DNA from: Rotaria sp. Silwood1 | Taxonomy: Eukaryota; Rotifera; Eurotatoria; Philodinida; Philodinidae | Assembly (NCBI GenBank): GCA_905250075.1 | Contig: CAJNOP010000011.1 | Location: forward strand, 620,001 to 684,000 | Length of the DNA stretch: 64,000 nt | Direction of reading: 5' to 3' | Shown here: positions 1 to 11,943 of the stretch, piece after piece | Layout of the letters: the number at the start of each line of letters is the position of its first letter | Position numbering within the stretch: the stretch's first letter is position 1 | The notes under the pieces: model-generated | Databases searched by the model: none | Told to the model about the DNA's origin: nothing | The model's input: only the letters and a program-made list of their open reading frames with translations | Made by a program: the position numbers and the translations under genes

Positions 1-30
1 AATAAAACACATACGATAAAATAAATAAAC

Positions 31-1409
31 TTATTCATGAATAGCTCGTTGATTAAGTTTAGGATGAAGAGGTTTTATAACAGAAATTTTACGTGATAAA
101 CCAACACGAGATGTTTGTAATGATGGAATAATTATTTTATTTGTTGGAAAACCTAATGGTACATTGGATTTTTTCTTTGAAAGATCCATCGTTGGCACTA
201 AATTAATAAGATATATATATATATGTTAAGAGACTTACAACTTATTCAAACAAGTTTATTTTTCTACTTTCGTAAGGAATCCAAATTGTAATTTATGTAT
301 AGAATTTTATTTCAAACAAGAATTTTCAAAAATGAAAATGATTACTATTCTCAATAGTTTTATTGATAATAATTCGATATATTTGCAAGACACGACATAA
401 AAACTCGAAAGAATGAGTTCTGTCGAATATTTTCAGGAAATAATGTGTTTATATTTATTTACCTGAAGATTTTTGTTGACCACGTGTGATTTTTCGACAA
501 TCACTTGATGTTACTGTTGATATTTCTTGACAAAAAGACATATAAAAAAATATGGTTTATGCTTTTTTTATATTACGAATCAATCTACCAGAATTTTTCT
601 TGTTTTTTTCTGTTTTACGGATTGATTTTTTTCGTGATGTTGGTTCTTGTTCTTCTTCGTCAATGTCTTCTTCTTCTTCTTCTTCTTCACTATTTGATTC
701 GTTTTCATCAATATTTTCTTCTAAAATAAACATTTAATAAAATGACAATTAAATATATATATATTTTACCTTCTTCATCTAGTTTGATTCGTTTACTTTT
801 TGGTAATGAATTTTCATCTTGTTCTTCAGATTCTTTTTCTATTGTTGTTTTACTTTCTAAGATAAACATCAATAGAATTTTATCTTTTTTTTTATTTTTA
901 AAATATTTATTCATACCATTACTCAATACTGTTGATGTATTACTTAAATTTTCTTTATCATCAGTACTAATTGGAATTTCAATTGAAGTTTCATTTGATT
1001 GTACTGTTTCTTTCGAAAGTTTAAGTGCTAAATCAAGTTCATCTTGTTCAGTTTTTGATAATCTAATAAAAATGTGATGCTTATTTTTTCTTCGTTTTCA
1101 ATAGAAATGAACAAAACGAACTTTTCTCTACGTTTTCGTGGTGGTTGTCGATTTAAAGATTTTAATTCTGTTGATTGATCATCTGATTTCATACTACGAG
1201 TTTTTTTAATATTATCAGCTGTTGAAATAAAATCTAAATGAAACAAAAGACAAAAAAAAGTTGAAAGATATAAATAATGTTAAAATATTTACCATCATCA
1301 TCGTTGTGTTCTGTAGAAGATACTGTTTTTGTTGTACTAAATTTAGAAAAAAACCTAATAGAAAAAAATTCAATAGATGAGAATTCACTTACCGTTTGAC
1401 ACCAGGCAT
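31..1409 (-). CDS. RAD51AP1: RAD51AP1-like homologous recombination accessory protein
   Basis: About 235 residues in eight exons, read from ATG at 1407-1409 (MPGVKR) to TAA at 31-33. Exons on the minus strand lie near 1392-1409, 1293-1338, 1113-1219, 935-1063, 770-857, 592-721, 463-527 and 31-201, and phases agree across all junctions. The middle is acidic and Ser/Glu-rich with a Lys-rich patch; a short segment (LDLALKLSKE) resembles a motif in vertebrate RAD51AP1. The last exon carries the diagnostic C-terminal RAD51-interaction block: R-V-G-L-S-R, three residues, then V-I-K-P-L-H-P, almost at the protein end as in the family. RAD51AP1 binds RAD51 and DNA and stimulates D-loop formation, so a nuclear role in double-strand-break repair is likely. 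The remainder is low-complexity and weakly conserved, so the call rests mainly on the C-terminal motif. One donor (near 1113, GTTCGT) is non-ideal but is the only one that keeps the frame. Confidence 0.7.
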
Positions 1410-1898
1410 GTTTATCAAAAAATATTTAAAATAATAGAAATAGTATATAATCTAAATATAAAATAATTAATGAAATAGTTCAAAGATAATTTTACAAAAA
1501 AGATTTCAATTATTTCAACTTATCATAATCTATAAGCTTAGTTTATTTTTAATAAGAGTTTCATAGCATAACAATTCTAATTATTTTTTTTTTAATACTC
1601 AATACAATAAACAAAATTGATTGAGAAAAATACAATAATAATTTAAATACTACCGATGAAATCTTTGCTACATTTATACAAACGTCTTTTATATCTCATT
1701 CATTTGTTGATAATATTATTCGTGTTTTAAACATAGAACTTTCATATTTAATTGACAAACAAGTATACCACATTCATAGAAATGTTCATCAATATGTCAA
1801 CTATAATTAAATACAATAGAAAACTTGTAGATATGAAAATCAACTTCAGATCAGACAAAGTTTTTTTTCGTTTTTATTTTCTGAAAAGCGATCATATT

Positions 1899-2324
1899 TA
1901 GAGGGCTGCAGGGTGCAGTATTTTCGTAACCTGTAACCTGCCCTGTAAAAATTCTGCAACCTAATCCTGTCCTGCCCTGTGAATTTTTTCGCGTACCTTG
2001 CCCTGAGACTTTTTTCATAACCTGTAACCTGCCCTGCTATATTTGATATTACAAAAAAACTCATAACTTTTCATCGACTTCGTATATCAATTCTCCTACT
2101 TTATGTTGTTTTATGCTTCGATATTCTTCTTCGTATAAAATTTTTCAAAAGATGTCTATAATGTTTGATTCGATAAATTAATAGCAGGTTAACAGGTTAT
2201 GACAGTGCTGCTCTGTAAAAATGTCGTAACCTGACCCTGCCCTGCCCTGCTACTTTTGCAACCTGCCCTGTCCTGTCCTGGCAGGGCAGGGCAGGACAGG
2301 TTATGGGCACCCTGCAGGCCTCTA
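1899..2324. mobile_element. hAT-like MITE with internal CCTGCCCTG minisatellite
   Basis: A 426-bp element bounded by the 8-bp direct repeat ATCATATT (1891-1898 and 2325-2332). Its ends are imperfect inverted repeats: the left starts TAGAGGGCTGCAGGGTGC and the right, reverse-complemented, starts TAGAGGCCTGCAGGGTGC. An 8-bp target duplication and TIRs starting TAGAG fit the hAT superfamily. The inside is unusually GC-rich for the window and consists of many short units built on cctgt/cctgccctg, in both orientations near the right end (2256-2300), which would fold strongly. No transposase is present. A spurious reading frame crosses it and is not a gene. Confidence 0.75.
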
Positions 2325-2744
2325 ATCATATTCAAGTATCAAATCATTTTTGAGTCAGGACTATGTGTATCATATAGCTCATTATGATCTACATAGTTCT
2401 GAATCAAAAATGATTACACACTGGGATATGTTTTCTCATGAGACAATGTAATGAGAATAAATATGAATAGATCTAAGAATTTTCTTAATAATTAAATCAA
2501 AAAATTTGATCAAATGATTAAAAAAAAAAAAACACTTTTTTGCTTTTCTTCGATCAATGTTAATCTAAAACAAACAAAACATAAAAATTATTGTGTAATA
2601 TAAATAATATTTCAGATTTATTTCTTTAATATTCATTTATCTGTTTTTTTTTCTTTTTCATTAAAATAATACAAAGCAAAAAAAAACTTGAATTAATACA
2701 AAATAGAAATCGAATTCATTTTAATATTCATCTAACAATATCCA

Positions 2745-4894
2745 TTACCATGAAGTATATTGATTCGAATTAAGACAAGCTGTTGATTGAGATACTTGCA
2801 TTAATTCATGAAATTTTTCTGCTTTAATTTTTAATTCATGTGCTCGTTTACGATCTTCTATAAAACGACGTTCAAATTCTGTTACTTCTTCTTCACTTTT
2901 TTCAACATCGAAAAAATTTTCAGCTGTTGACTAAAACAAAAAAAAAAAAAATTTAATCGTCTAATGTCCATTTCAGAGTTCAATGCTCGTGGGTATTTTT
3001 TGAATAACTTTTGATAGAAACGAGATAGAGATCTTCAGTTTTCACCGTTGGAAAGAGCAGATGAAGACGCATCGAAAGATTTTCCTAACTACTTTCCTAT
3101 AGGTTTTACATAAAACTTCAAGAATAATAGCATACTTCTCATGGTCACGATATTAATTTATTGATTTTCAGAAGTGCTCTAGAATCGCCAAAGAAAGTGC
3201 TACAAAACTATATATCAAGACGCTGTTTCTAACTACTACCAATATGATATCCAAACCATCGGAATACAATTTACCACCTTTCAACAAAAGTAATCGAAAA
3301 ATGTAAATTTTTGTCGTATTTTGATAGAAAAGGCACTTTTTTAACGTAGGAGAAGAAAAAAAAAGCAATTCTTTGAAAAATTTTGACAAAACCTATAGGA
3401 AAAATATTTCTATATGTAGTTCGATACGTCTTCATCTGCTCTTTCCAACGGTAAAAACCGAGATTTCTATCTTAAAAGTTATTCAAAAAATACCCCACGG
3501 TCATTTAACTCTGAAATGGACATTAATCGTGTATATCAATATAGGATTATTTTAACACGTAATATTGAACCATATTAATCAATTTCATGCTTAAAAAAAA
3601 CCGATACTATTTTTTCGGTTATACTACAACTCATATCTAAATTAAACAACGAATATTTCGAAAGAATTTCATATCAATTACACTTCTAGTTGTTTTAAAA
3701 TATAGAATAAGTGTCTTTAAAAAATTGATCATACGAAATTTAATTTCTCATTTGTATTTTCTATAATAGTAATTAGAATAAAGTGTTTAAATAGTCATAT
3801 TGATAGTAAATTTTATTTGCAATACTCAAAAACTCAAACTTTCAAATTTATTTTGATTATATAGGATAATAGAGCGACTGATTCTCTAGACGATGAAATG
3901 CCTTCGAGCTATCTAAGATATATATATATTTTTTTTACTAAATTATATCAATTTTAAGAAAGACACAAAAATAATTTTTTTCGCTATTTTCAATGATGGA
4001 AAATGATGTTTGTGCATGTCTTAAAATTGATGTAATTCAGTCAAAAAAAAAAGATCATTAATAGCTCGAAGACATGACATTTTCTAGAGAATTAGTTGCT
4101 CTAGTACCCAGCGTAATCAAAATAACTTAACAGGAGTGAATATTTGAATGTTAAAAAGACTAGATTTTTGATTTTCTACAAAACTCTAAACTTTTTGAAT
4201 ATAGTAAAATTTTCATTTTGTTTTTTTTGATTGAAAACAAATTTCTCTATTCATATCATTATTGACATTCTTTTTTACTATTATGGAAAAAAAAAATATT
4301 GAAATTAAATCTTTACAATCAAATGTAGGAAATCATTTCCATGTATATATTTATCTTCATTATGGAGAATCTAAATTTTCTATACCTCAGTAGATCGTTC
4401 AAGTTCAGATGCAGCTGTTTGCAAAAGTACCCAAATCATTTCTGGATTTGTTTCACCGATTTGTTCTTCTATAAAACGAAATAAATTATTTTTCATTTTA
4501 ATTTAATTTGTTTAGATTACCATATTGTTGTTGAATTAATTTATATTTATCTTTTGTTTTATTAAGTTCCTCATATACTTCAACTAGTTTTTGTTTTTCA
4601 TGTATAAGCATTGGTTCTTTATCAAGATTTTGTAAAGCTAAACGTTTAATATTTTCTTTTAAACTTTCTTTAATAGTTTCCATGTGTTGAATCTAAAAAA
4701 AAAAACAACAAAAACGGTTTTAACACAAAATGACAAAAAAATTTATCTTATACTTCATTAAGATTTCCTATAAATTTTGTTACTTCATCATCATTAGTCA
4801 TTAATTTTGTTAAATCATCACTAGTTTTTTGACTAATAATACTTCGTACTTCATTTAATGCATTATCCTGATTCGTATAATAACCGTTCATCAT
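2745..4894 (-). CDS. VPS37: VPS37-like ESCRT-I subunit (Mod_r domain)
   Basis: About 200 residues in four exons: near 4755-4894 (start MMNGYYTN), 4520-4697, 4387-4469 and 2745-2932 (stop). Phases match at each junction. The protein is almost wholly helical/coiled-coil and follows the VPS37 Mod_r order: an N-terminal helix with the L-T-K-L-M-T-N-D-D-E pattern, a central NLDKEP...LVEVYEEL helix, and a C-terminal block (E-F-E-R-R-F-I...LKIKAEKFHEL) corresponding to the vertebrate F-L-E-E-F-M-E-K-R...VEKL segment. VPS37 is one of the four ESCRT-I subunits and helps sort ubiquitinated cargo into multivesicular bodies. The protein lacks the N-terminal UEV-like domain of VPS37A, so it is closer to the B/C/D type. 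Its last intron (1.45 kb) hosts a fold-back element. The first ATG of two consecutive ones was taken as start. Confidence 0.85.
2961..3522. mobile_element. Fold-back MITE with long inverted arms in VPS37 intron
   Basis: A 562-bp stretch flanked by TTAATCGT on both sides (2953-2960, 3523-3530), a likely 8-bp target duplication. The left arm (tgtccatttcagagtt from 2965) recurs in inverted orientation up to 3522 (aactctgaaatggaca). Matching continues inward for roughly 150 bp, including the shared block gaaagagcagatgaagacg and the block cctataggtttt. The arms differ by scattered substitutions and small indels, so the insertion is not very recent. I see no coding capacity. The duplication length suggests a hAT-type transposase acted in trans, but the left tip has about four extra bases (ctaa), so exact ends are uncertain. 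Confidence 0.7.
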
Positions 4895-7717
4895 TTTTAC
4901 AAAAAAAAAAGAAGAATCTTGTACGTGAGAATTTATTTGCTTGTATTCGTTCTTTCTCTTTGTTTGAACAAATAAAATAGGTCATGATTCATTTTCTACC
5001 TGCTTCATATCATTGCCTTGTCAATTACCAATCAGAATAAAGATTTAATTTTTTATCTTTAAATAATATTTTCCTATCTTTTTTTTTTTTTCTAAATTTA
5101 AAAAAAAAATATTTTTTCTCTTTTTTTTTTTTTTTTTTTTTGTTATTCAAAATAAAATTAGAAAATACAATTTATAATAGAATAACAAACAAAAAATAAT
5201 TTTCAATTTGAAATTCTAGATAATTTCTATTTATGATAAAGAAAATTTATATCAATTTAATTTCGGTTAATATTTTGTTTATAATAATTTAATAGTATAT
5301 TATACAATAGAATTAGGTTGCATGGCAGCAAAGTATTGATGTTGTTTGCTTAACAACTAAGCAATTTTGAAAAAAAAAGAACAATTTAGTCTCTTAGAAA
5401 AGTTGAAAGAAAAACGAACGTAAATCATTCGTATCCTTTTTTTTTTGTACTCAATAATAGTGTCAAATTGATTGATAAATTATAATTGAACAGTCTATAG
5501 TTTATTTTCTATTGTACTAGTTGACTTTCGTTTCAACTCTAAAATAGTTTGTTAGTCTAGTATGTTACAATCATGATGTAAACAAATTTTTATGATATGA
5601 AGTTGATAAGGCCAATATTTTGCATTAATACGCAGCCAGGTAATAAAGAGACGAAACGTATTGCTATTCAATTGGTTGTCGGTTTGTCTTAGACATCGAA
5701 AGAAAAAAAAGAAAAGAGGTTAAAAGGTTGAATATATTTCGTTGATTACTAATGACTCTCTATTAATAACTGAATCATTTCAAAGTCTATGTTAGTTGAT
5801 AAATAGACGTCTGAAATTTATATCATAGTAATAATCATCTATGCTAACAGAATCTCGATATTGATTTAACAAATTTTCCATGAATAAATCTTTAGTTCAA
5901 ATGTAATTTATCATTGATTAGAATAGAATAAAGATACGAATTAATTTTATTCATATAAACCTATTCAATTTTTTTGATGAATTATGATATTTAGTTGAAA
6001 TAGATTCTATCTTTAGTTATTATTGTTATCGCTTTGATTATATATTTAGCTTATTAAATGTCGTAGGCAAAATTATTTTCTTTCTTTCATTTCTTCTGAT
6101 ATTGGCTATTTAAAAGTTTTGGGCGTCGTTTATTATATTGTGTGCAATTTTATCACGAATATGATGCATTTATCACTCACTATTGTAATAAAAAAAAGTT
6201 ATTTAACAAAAAAAACAAAGTTTCTATTATTGATGTATGGAACTATCATATAATAAAATTGAAAAATATTTTATTAATTTATTTTTCCAGGTATCAAAAA
6301 AATAAAAAATGATGTTGCTGTTCATTTTCAGTACTTATAATAAATATAAAGACAATGTCTTGCATCAATAATTAGACAGTTTGAAATTATAAAGTTTATG
6401 CAATAAACAAAAAAAAAAAAATCAAATCTTCGTTATTGAAATTTTTCTTGATAAAGAACTCATGAAATTAATTTGAAAGTAAATGAAATAAAGTTAACTA
6501 AAAAAAATAATTTTATTATATCAATTGACTGTTGCAAATGTTTCATTAATTAGTTTAATATTTATTTGCAGTGCTGCTGATGCTATATATTTGTTACATG
6601 AAGATTAAAATTGAATCAAATAAATGCAATATTTTTTTTGAAAGAAAAATGTAAACACTTTCAATAACTAATATGACAATGTTCAACTATCAGGAAGATT
6701 TCTGCGGTTAGATCATTATAATCGTATTTGACTTTGTAGAGAATTGAATAGTCTACAACAAGGTTGAGTTAAAACTATTGCATATTTTGGACTATAAATA
6801 ACATAAAAATATTTTTAATACTTGAACAGAGACGTTCTCTTTTCGAAAGCTTTACTAATGATCAGTAAAAATATTCTTCATACATATTCAACAAAAAAAA
6901 AAAGCAAATATTCAATAATCACTCAAAAATGGTAACAATATAAAGAAAAATTTTATTTTAAGATGTTAGTCATAAAGATTATCGTTTTAGTTCTTGGTTA
7001 TAACAGCATACCTTTATTGAGATTTCCTATTTTTCAATTTAGAATTATCAAGCTCTATTATTTAACAAAGCATTAATGAATAGACAAATGATTATTTTTT
7101 TTTTCTTTAGATTTAAGAAGTACAAATATATTTTATCCATCATAAAAGGTAATATAAGATAAGTATCATATTATTATTACACAGCGAATCATATTATTTT
7201 TTTTTCCTTTCATTTATTTGATCGTCTCAAAAATATGAGACGCTTTGAGAGAAAGAAAAAAAAAATACCTTGAAAGTGTATATGCATTTGAGTACTATAC
7301 TTTCATGTAATAAAATAGAACAGGTCATAATAACCGATGACTAATACTATTCAAATTTCAATGTTCAATAAACTTTAAAATCAATGTTACAAGATTGATC
7401 AGATCAATCTGTTTGCATTATTATAATATTTTGCTAGAAAAAAAAAAAGTCATTTTTATTTATTATAATGTCTACTTTAGTCGAATTCATTTATTTGCAC
7501 TGTATAGACTCTATATACGTTGGTGTAAACTCGAAAACACTGTACACTTACGTTTACGACGCAAAACAATCCCATTCGCTAAGGATAAAATATGCGCATG
7601 CTTAACAAACATTTACAGTCATTTTTTTTTTCATTCGATGTCGAACAGTATATAACAAACAGTCTTTTACATAAGTACTCATAACAGTTGATACTACTCC
7701 GAGTGATAATCTGCTTA
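4895..7717. other. Intergenic region between VPS37 and LEG1, no gene seen
   Basis: A 2.8-kb AT-rich spacer lying between two genes that point away from each other. It holds long A and T runs (for example near 5080-5145) and no open frame with recognisable protein features or convincing splice pattern. It must contain both upstream control regions, but I could not identify individual sites. No tRNA-like fold was noticed. Confidence 0.5.
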
Positions 7718-8791
7718 ATGCATATACTAATATTCTTATCAATAATTTTTTGGTTGTCTATTATCAATACGAATGCTGATGAAATTCATAATAAAGAAAT
7801 GCATTATCCTCCATATTGGGATCAAGCACCTTCATCATTAGATGATTTTCCATTAATAAATGGTTCATCTTCTCAATATCGTTTAATTAATCCATGGTCT
7901 TATATTCATAGACTTGGTTTGTATAAAATTCTAATTAATGTAACAACACCATATATGCCATTTTGTTCATCATCAAATGCATCAAATATTCTCTTTGCAT
8001 TACCATCACAATTCGGTTGGCAATTTAGTTCAAATCGTTTATTTACATATGATGAAATGATGATTTCAACAACTAGTTGGTGGGGTTCAGCTAATTATTA
8101 TTTAGCAGTAATACCATTTCTTGTTGCTATGGATGTTGATATTATTAAACGAGAACCATTTCGAATAGTTCGAGAAGAAAATTTTTGTACAAATTCTTCA
8201 GAATGTTTTGATCAAATTCCAGATGCAATGATACAATGGTATCGGTTTTTCTATCATCTTAAGCAATCATCATCATGTATAGGAAATAAAAAAATTGATG
8301 GTCGTATTATGGATAAATGTTATTTAACATATATGTGGTTAGCATATACAAGTACAATTTATAATGCTTTACCATTAGTTAAATCAAAATTACAATATCT
8401 TCCATCAAAAGTTGAAAAAACATTTGGTCTATCTTGGGCAAAATTAATTAATTTAATTTCTATGACAAGAAAAAATACAAATTTATATGAAACAATTAGA
8501 AATCAACGAAGATTTTCACCATTTCGTCTATTAAAAGACTCAGATCGATCAGCAACATCAAAAGATTTACCAGATTCTGTTAATAAATCATTAAAAATTC
8601 TTTTTTCATTTCGTTATGATTGGTTATCATTTATTGAAAAAGTTTGGAGAAGATTAACATGTAATTATGATGCAAGAGTTTATGCTCAACATACATTAGA
8701 TACAATGGGTGTATCAAAATTAGTTGCTTTCTATAATTTAATTAGAGCAGCAATTAATGCATTTTTGTACAGATGTGATTCTTTTTATTAA
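7718..8791 (+). CDS. LEG1: Secreted LEG1-family protein (DUF781)
   Basis: A single uninterrupted frame of 357 residues. I start at the ATG at 7718 because it directly precedes a good signal peptide (MHILIFLSIIFWLSIINTNA, cleavage before DEI); the frame stays open upstream but without a better ATG. The mature protein matches the LEG1 (liver-enriched gene 1) family along its length. Visible are Y-P-P-Y-W-D-Q-A-P near residue 32, I-N-P-W-S-Y and R-L-G-L-Y-K-I-L-I-N, then L-P-S-Q-F-G-W-Q-F, S-W-W-G-S-A-N-Y-Y-L-A-V-I-P-F-L, and a C-F-D-Q-I segment. Length equals the vertebrate proteins (about 330-360). LEG1 is a secreted glycoprotein needed for liver growth in zebrafish; its biochemical role is poorly known and its role in an invertebrate is unknown. 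Several N-x-S/T sites are present. The lack of introns is odd beside such intron-rich neighbours. Confidence 0.87.
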   Translation: MHILIFLSIIFWLSIINTNADEIHNKEMHYPPYWDQAPSSLDDFPLINGSSSQYRLINPWSYIHRLGLYKILINVTTPYMPFCSSSNASNILFALPSQFGWQFSSNRLFTYDEMMISTTSWWGSANYYLAVIPFLVAMDVDIIKREPFRIVREENFCTNSSECFDQIPDAMIQWYRFFYHLKQSSSCIGNKKIDGRIMDKCYLTYMWLAYTSTIYNALPLVKSKLQYLPSKVEKTFGLSWAKLINLISMTRKNTNLYETIRNQRRFSPFRLLKDSDRSATSKDLPDSVNKSLKILFSFRYDWLSFIEKVWRRLTCNYDARVYAQHTLDTMGVSKLVAFYNLIRAAINAFLYRCDSFY

Positions 8792-9611
8792 ATCGTTAAA
8801 CTTGTAATTAATAATCTCTTTTTTGTGTTTTGTTAAGAGAATAAAATACGAAAAAATTTTCGATTATGTATTTGAAATACAAAACAATATTGTTTGACAT
8901 TTCATTTTTATTAATCATAAAAAATGAGAATCTCAATATTCTCTTTAATTTTCATAGATTCGAACTGAAATTGTTTTTTTGCCCCAAAAAAAAAACTCGA
9001 TGTTTAATTCTCTAGAAAATTATATACAAACAGATGTCACAAAGAATAAGAATAAAAACCTAATTGTAATAATTCTACAAACATACAACATCAACAATTT
9101 TCAAGCATGAAATACGGTTCTGTTTTAAGTTATTGATGTGTATTTATTCTGACTCATATAAACAAAATGAATTATTCATTTTGTAGTGCTTCAACAACAT
9201 TATTTTATTAACATATTCAACAATTTTTGCAAATAAATTTTATACCATGAGTCATAAGAAATACATAAGAGTTACATTTTTCAAATAAGAAAAAAAAATG
9301 TACTTATTTAAACATTATTTTAGATAATAAACTTTTATTTTCGGCATACACACATATAAATATAAGAAAACAGTATTTTCGTGCTTGAAAATTGTTGATA
9401 TTACATGCTCCTAGTATTCCTACGATAAGATTTTTATTTTTATTTCTATCATACCAATATGTATGTGATTTTGTGGAGAACTAAACACTGAATTTTTTAA
9501 CAAGAAACATCAGTCCGTATCTATGGAAACTGAAGAAGTTGTTAAAAAAATACAAAGACTCTCATTCTTTATGATGCATCTGTTACAATGAGAACAAATA
9601 AATTCATTTAA
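8792..9611. other. LEG1 3' region and spacer, no gene seen
   Basis: AT-rich downstream sequence of LEG1, including an aataaaat tract shortly after the stop codon (about 8839) that could serve as polyadenylation signal. No coding potential recognised up to the transposon-like element starting at about 9612. Confidence 0.4.
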
Positions 9612-10522
9612 AGGAGGCTCGCCCCTTAGAAAATCCACTTTTTCAAAGAAGTATCGAAGTTGAGTTTTTATCATAGGAAGATGCAGCGAAACTTCCTCTT
9701 TCAGAATATATATGGTTTTTTGGAAAATGATCAGATTTTCAAAGACTTATCACATGAAGCCTAGAGCCTACCACCATATTTTCCAAGAAATTTTCGTGGT
9801 TTTTAAAGGTTTTCAGTTTTGGAAAAAAATGCGTTGCCAGTTTCATTAGCATTGAGTAGAACATTTTTATATTAGCCAGCATGACAGATGTCGTTAGCTA
9901 CCTTCATCTCCTTCGTGCTTTAAAACGGTCCACTGGAATGAATTAATAATATACCATTGTCATATGATTCTTTTTTGAATTTGAATGAAAAAATCCAGTT
10001 CTAAAATTTCTTTAGCGTTTTTCTCAAAATACGGTTTTCAGACAGGAAAATTGAAATAGATCTGTTCTGACTCGGAGTATAATCGATGTTTTTTTTTTGT
10101 TTCAAAGGTCTGAATAAGAGTAAACGTTTGTCCGAACGGATTTTTTATAGTTGGTTCCTGCGCTGAGAAAAGCAGAATTTACTGCCGTTGGACCATCATT
10201 TTTTATGATGATTTTTAGACCATGTCATCAAAAATGCTCATAAACAAAGAATGAGATTGAATTTCAAAATTCTGTTCGGACAAAACTTGCGTACTGACAT
10301 TAGCTTTAATTTAAAACCATCCCGAGCTCTATAGCACGTGTCGTGAGGAAGTTATATCGATTTCAAAAATGGGTCACGAATCAGCTAGAACTCCGGTCTA
10401 GTATGATCTATAGGGCTGACATTTTTATCAGAAGTGTATCTCACCAGGATAAGTCATCCTTGAAAATTTCAGCTCAAATGTACTATCCCAAGTGGGAAAT
10501 CGTTTCTGACGGGAGGAGGCCT
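9612..10522. mobile_element. Possible non-autonomous DNA transposon flanked by TTAA
   Basis: A 0.9-kb block clearly less AT-rich than its surroundings, bounded by TTAA (9608-9611 and 10523-10526). The left tip reads aggaggctcgcccc; the right tip reverse-complemented reads aggcctcctcccgtc, a related but imperfect inverted end. TTAA target duplications are typical of piggyBac and Kolobok elements. The inside has no long open frame: the largest (10343-10582) is short and resembles nothing I know. It looks like a deleted derivative or satellite copy. The ends are inferred from composition and TTAA only. Confidence 0.4.
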
Positions 10523-10526
10523 TTAA

Positions 10527-11943
10527 AAAACTTTAAGGAATGTAATTGTAAACATTATGAGATACATGTTCGATTACTTTAAAAAATAACTTTTATGGTA
10601 TAGAATTTTTTTCTGCTGATTTTGACGGTTGTACTTATTGTTCTAGCATTGTTTTTTTTTTTATTATTGTTATTTGAAAATAAATATGTAATAGAATAGT
10701 AGTCGTATTATGAAGACCAAACTTCAGTTAATATTGTATTTACATCGTTTTTATTAGTTCGAGACTTCTTTAATTAGTAGTCATGTGAAATGTTAATTCT
10801 TTCAAATCGAGACTTATTTGATATTTAGATAATACCTTTGATTATGAAATTTATAATTTTCATTTCATGTACTTATTAGATTTTTTGTTGCACTGAATTA
10901 TTCGATTGACTAGATAAGAATTTCAGTATCGATACATTTCAAACAGTGATTTATTGCTTTTCTAACATTAATAAAAAAAAATGCAAACATTTTGTCTAGA
11001 ATAGTCAGTTTATGTACATGAACTAGAATGATTTGTATTAATTCTTTTAAAAAAAAACGCATTATTCATTTTGATTATTGGAGTAGAAGATTTTTTAAGT
11101 TCAACTGATTGAAAATTATTTCAATTATAATCGGATTATTATGCAATAAGATCATAATTATAATCGATTACGAAGATATTTAACCGGTTTTAATGATTTA
11201 AATCTCTTAAATCATATATACTTTGGATTTTGTTGCACAATAATCTGATTATAGTCGAAAAAATTTTCACTCATAGAAACGATGAATAACAGGTTCAAAG
11301 AGTTTAAAGATAGAGACTTCTAAAATTTCATAAACTTTCGAAATCATATGAATAACAAACTTAAATTCATACATAAGCAAACAGCTTCTTACTTAGTGGC
11401 ATAACAAGTTAGCAATTCTCTATAAAATTAATAATAAATTGATAAAATATTTAACTATAGATTTTAAATAACTTCATTTAATAATAAATATACTAAAATA
11501 AGATCATCAAAATCAAGATATTTTCAGAGATAAATGTTAATTTTCTTGTAATTTCTTTTTGAATTCAACATACTACAGAGTTTTCGAAGACTTCAATAAG
11601 ATTTTCAGGACTAAACTCTCGACTATCTTCCTCTTGTTTAAACTATACAAACTTACTATCAAACACTCTATAAAGAATTTCATATCTACAATAGTTCGAA
11701 TATAACTTGTTCAAATGTCATCGACAATCAATAAATCATACAAATGACTTTTATCCTTGTGTAAAAATATATTTAAAACAAGATCTTGACAGAATAAAAG
11801 AAGTTCTTTACAATAAATAAATAAATAGAACTTTATTGCTTCTTTATATATGACAAACGAAAAAAGAATGTTTTTTTTTCAGTTATTGAAATAATATCTG
11901 TAAATTAAGTTAAATGATAAAAATAAAACACAAAAATCTCTAT
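10527..11943. other. Intergenic spacer with a small imperfect palindrome
   Basis: Spacer between the TTAA-flanked element and DNAJB13, facing two 3' ends. No gene is recognisable. Around 11122-11255 a block (aatcggattattatgcaa) recurs inverted (ttgcacaataatctgatta), arms about 35 bp, perhaps a remnant of a small fold-back element. Confidence 0.4.

Noticed and set aside
1846..2064. Open frame on the minus strand rich in G-Q/R motifs
   Set aside because: It is a translation of the CCTGCCCTG repeats inside the MITE, not a protein gene.
5080..5145. Long A and T runs as possible structured RNA or element end
   Set aside because: Simple homopolymers occur throughout the window; no other signal.
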